From Lentzea sp. (GTDB lineage Bacteria; Actinomycetota; Actinomycetes; Mycobacteriales; Pseudonocardiaceae), in assembly GCA_030146905.1 (NCBI GenBank), contig JASLAV010001038.1, positions 1-6,960 of the forward strand: a stretch of DNA of 6,960 nt. Reading direction: 5' to 3'. A program made the translations under genes and the position numbers. Numbering within the stretch: the first letter of the stretch is position 1; every line of letters starts with the position of its first letter. This document shows, piece after piece, positions 5,805 to 6,960 of the stretch. The notes under the pieces were generated by a model. That model did no database searches. It worked only from the letters and a program-made list of their open reading frames with translations, and was not told the DNA's origin.

Positions 5805-6656
5805 GTGCACGCCGCCGGGCTGGTGCTGCACCCGCAACGAGACTCCGCCGCCGCGGTCGAGGCCGTCCTGGGCTGGGCGGCCAACCGCGGCGTCGAGATC
5901 CTCGGCATAGCCGACGAGATCCAGCGGCTCCGCTGCGAGGCCACCCCGGTCTCGGCGGAGGAGCTGGGCCACCGCGCCGACCTGCTCGTGAGCCTGGGCG
6001 GCGACGGCACGATGCTGCGCGCCATGCGCTTGGCCGACGGCGCGCACGCCCCGGTCCTCGGCGTCAACCTGGGCAAGCTCGGGTTCCTCGCCGAGGTGGA
6101 CGTGCCGGACCTGCCCGCCGCCCTCTCCGCGATCGACTCCCACAACTTCACCGTCGAGCCCCGCCTCGCCGTCGACGCGACCTTCGGCGACCAGAAGGTG
6201 ACGGCGTTCAACGACGTCGCGGTGGTCCGCACGCCCGGCCAGGGCAGCGCGCGGGTCGCCGTCCGCGTCGCGGGCCAGCCGTTCGTCAGCTACTCCGCGG
6301 ACGCCGTCATCGTCGCCACCCCGACCGGCTCGACGGCGTACAGCTTCTCCGCGGGCGGCCCGATCACCAGCCCGTCCGTCGAGGCGCTGCTGGTCACGCC
6401 CGCCGCACCGCACTCCGCCTACAGCCGCGGCGTGGTGCTGTCGGTCGACGACGACGTGGACCTCGACCTGCTGCCGTCGAGCGGCCGCCTCGCCGTCGAG
6501 GTGGACGGCATGGTCGCGGGCTACGTCGACCCGGGCCAGCGCGTGTCGCTGCGGGGCCGCGCCGGTGCCGCGAGCGTGGTGCGGCTCGGGATGACGACGT
6601 TCTACCAGCGGGCGCGGCGCAAGCTGCGGCTCACGGACTCCGCCGAGCTCGGATGA
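5805..6656 (+). CDS. nadK: NAD kinase (ATP/polyphosphate-dependent NAD+ 2'-kinase)
   Basis: Phosphorylates NAD+ to NADP+ in the cytoplasm and so sets NADPH supply. The 283-aa length is usual for bacterial NadK. Diagnostic motifs are intact: SLGGDGTM (GGDGT at 65-69, with catalytic Asp67), NLGKLGFLAE (88-97), FNDV (Asn136-Asp137), SADAVIVATPTGSTAYSFSAGGP (NAD-binding core, about 164-186), the PxxPH segment near 199-203, and VEVDG (231-235) in the C-terminal beta domain. It has a Shine-Dalgarno, lies 21 bases after the hydrolase gene and overlaps the acetyltransferase start by four bases (ATGA), so the three genes look co-transcribed. In many actinomycetes the housekeeping nadK lies beside tlyA and recN. 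That context is absent here, so this may be a second, conditionally expressed copy (inference). Confidence 0.94.
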   Translation: MHAAGLVLHPQRDSAAAVEAVLGWAANRGVEILGIADEIQRLRCEATPVSAEELGHRADLLVSLGGDGTMLRAMRLADGAHAPVLGVNLGKLGFLAEVDVPDLPAALSAIDSHNFTVEPRLAVDATFGDQKVTAFNDVAVVRTPGQGSARVAVRVAGQPFVSYSADAVIVATPTGSTAYSFSAGGPITSPSVEALLVTPAAPHSAYSRGVVLSVDDDVDLDLLPSSGRLAVEVDGMVAGYVDPGQRVSLRGRAGAASVVRLGMTTFYQRARRKLRLTDSAELG

Positions 6657-6960
6657 GGCTGCGCGAGTGGACCGCCGAGGACGCGGCCTGGTACGCGGAA
6701 GCGACCAGGGACCCGGAGGTCCAGCGCTACACCACCGACCCGCCCACCCTCACCGAGGCGCGGGTCGCCGCGGCGATCGAGGCGTTGCGCGGCAACCCCG
6801 GTGCCGCCTCGTTCTGCATCGAGGACGGCGGTGAGCGCTGCGGCAACGTCGCCGTGGACTTCGAGGACGGCATCGGCCACGTGTCCTACCTCGTGGCCGC
6901 CCCCGCGCGAGGACGCGGCCTCGGCACCGCGGCGCTGACCGAGTTCGTGGCGTGGATCCT
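6653..6960 (+). CDS. GNAT-family N-acetyltransferase, cut by right window edge
   Basis: 102 full codons of an acetyl-CoA-dependent N-acetyltransferase are visible; GNAT proteins are usually 150-190 aa, so about a third or more is missing. It begins MRLREWTAEDAAWY, the typical first strand and helix of RimJ/RimL-like GNATs. Strands CIEDGG and CGNVAVDF follow, then HVSYLVAAPARGRGLGT, where RGRGLGT (86-92) is the acetyl-CoA pyrophosphate loop (motif A). The ATG lies in an ATGA overlap with the nadK stop, which fixes the start and indicates translational coupling. The substrate (protein N-terminus, amino acid or small amine) cannot be told from this part. Its place in an operon with a hydrolase and NAD kinase suggests modification of a small molecule, but this is only inference. 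Confidence 0.9.
   Translation, partial: MRLREWTAEDAAWYAEATRDPEVQRYTTDPPTLTEARVAAAIEALRGNPGAASFCIEDGGERCGNVAVDFEDGIGHVSYLVAAPARGRGLGTAALTEFVAWI

Noticed and set aside
4968..6413. Long minus-strand open frame (481 codons) opposite the hydrolase and nadK
   Set aside because: Antisense to two genes with intact family motifs. Its composition is Arg/Asp/Gly/Val-rich and no domain is recognisable.

Overview
This is a very GC-rich window with many GTG starts, four-base start/stop overlaps and several genes that appear to lack leaders. It looks like chromosomal DNA of an actinomycete. A pseudonocardial genus such as Saccharothrix, Lentzea or Amycolatopsis is my guess from protein character, not something the sequence proves.

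Layout. Positions 1-1952 (minus) hold most of an NAD+-dependent DNA ligase; its C-terminal BRCT end runs off the left edge. A gap of about 180 bases follows, with an 11-bp inverted repeat next to the stop codon of a small unknown gene (2134-2364, minus, 76 aa, ideal ribosome binding site). Divergent from that, at 2458-4547 (plus), a diaminopropionate ammonia-lyase and an M20 metallohydrolase overlap by four bases; this resembles the ygeX-ygeY pair and is probably a small amino-acid/peptide catabolic unit. Ten bases after it, in convergent orientation, is a MerR-family regulator (4558-4932, minus). The regulator diverges from a metallo-beta-lactamase-fold hydrolase (4989-5783, plus), which is followed closely by an NAD kinase (5805-6656) and a GNAT acetyltransferase (6653 to the right edge).

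How the genes may work together. The MerR/hydrolase spacer of 56 bases contains a perfect 8-6-8 palindrome set in a promoter with a 19-bp spacer, the geometry of MerR-type activators. MerR therefore probably controls itself and the hydrolase-nadK-GNAT operon. Coupling an NAD kinase to a MerR regulator and a hydrolase suggests an NADPH-linked stress or detoxification response (inference). The ligase departs from the canonical LigA active site at several positions and looks like a second, specialised LigA. The NAD kinase is not beside recN/tlyA, so it may also be a second copy. No mobile element, CRISPR array, rRNA or tRNA was seen.
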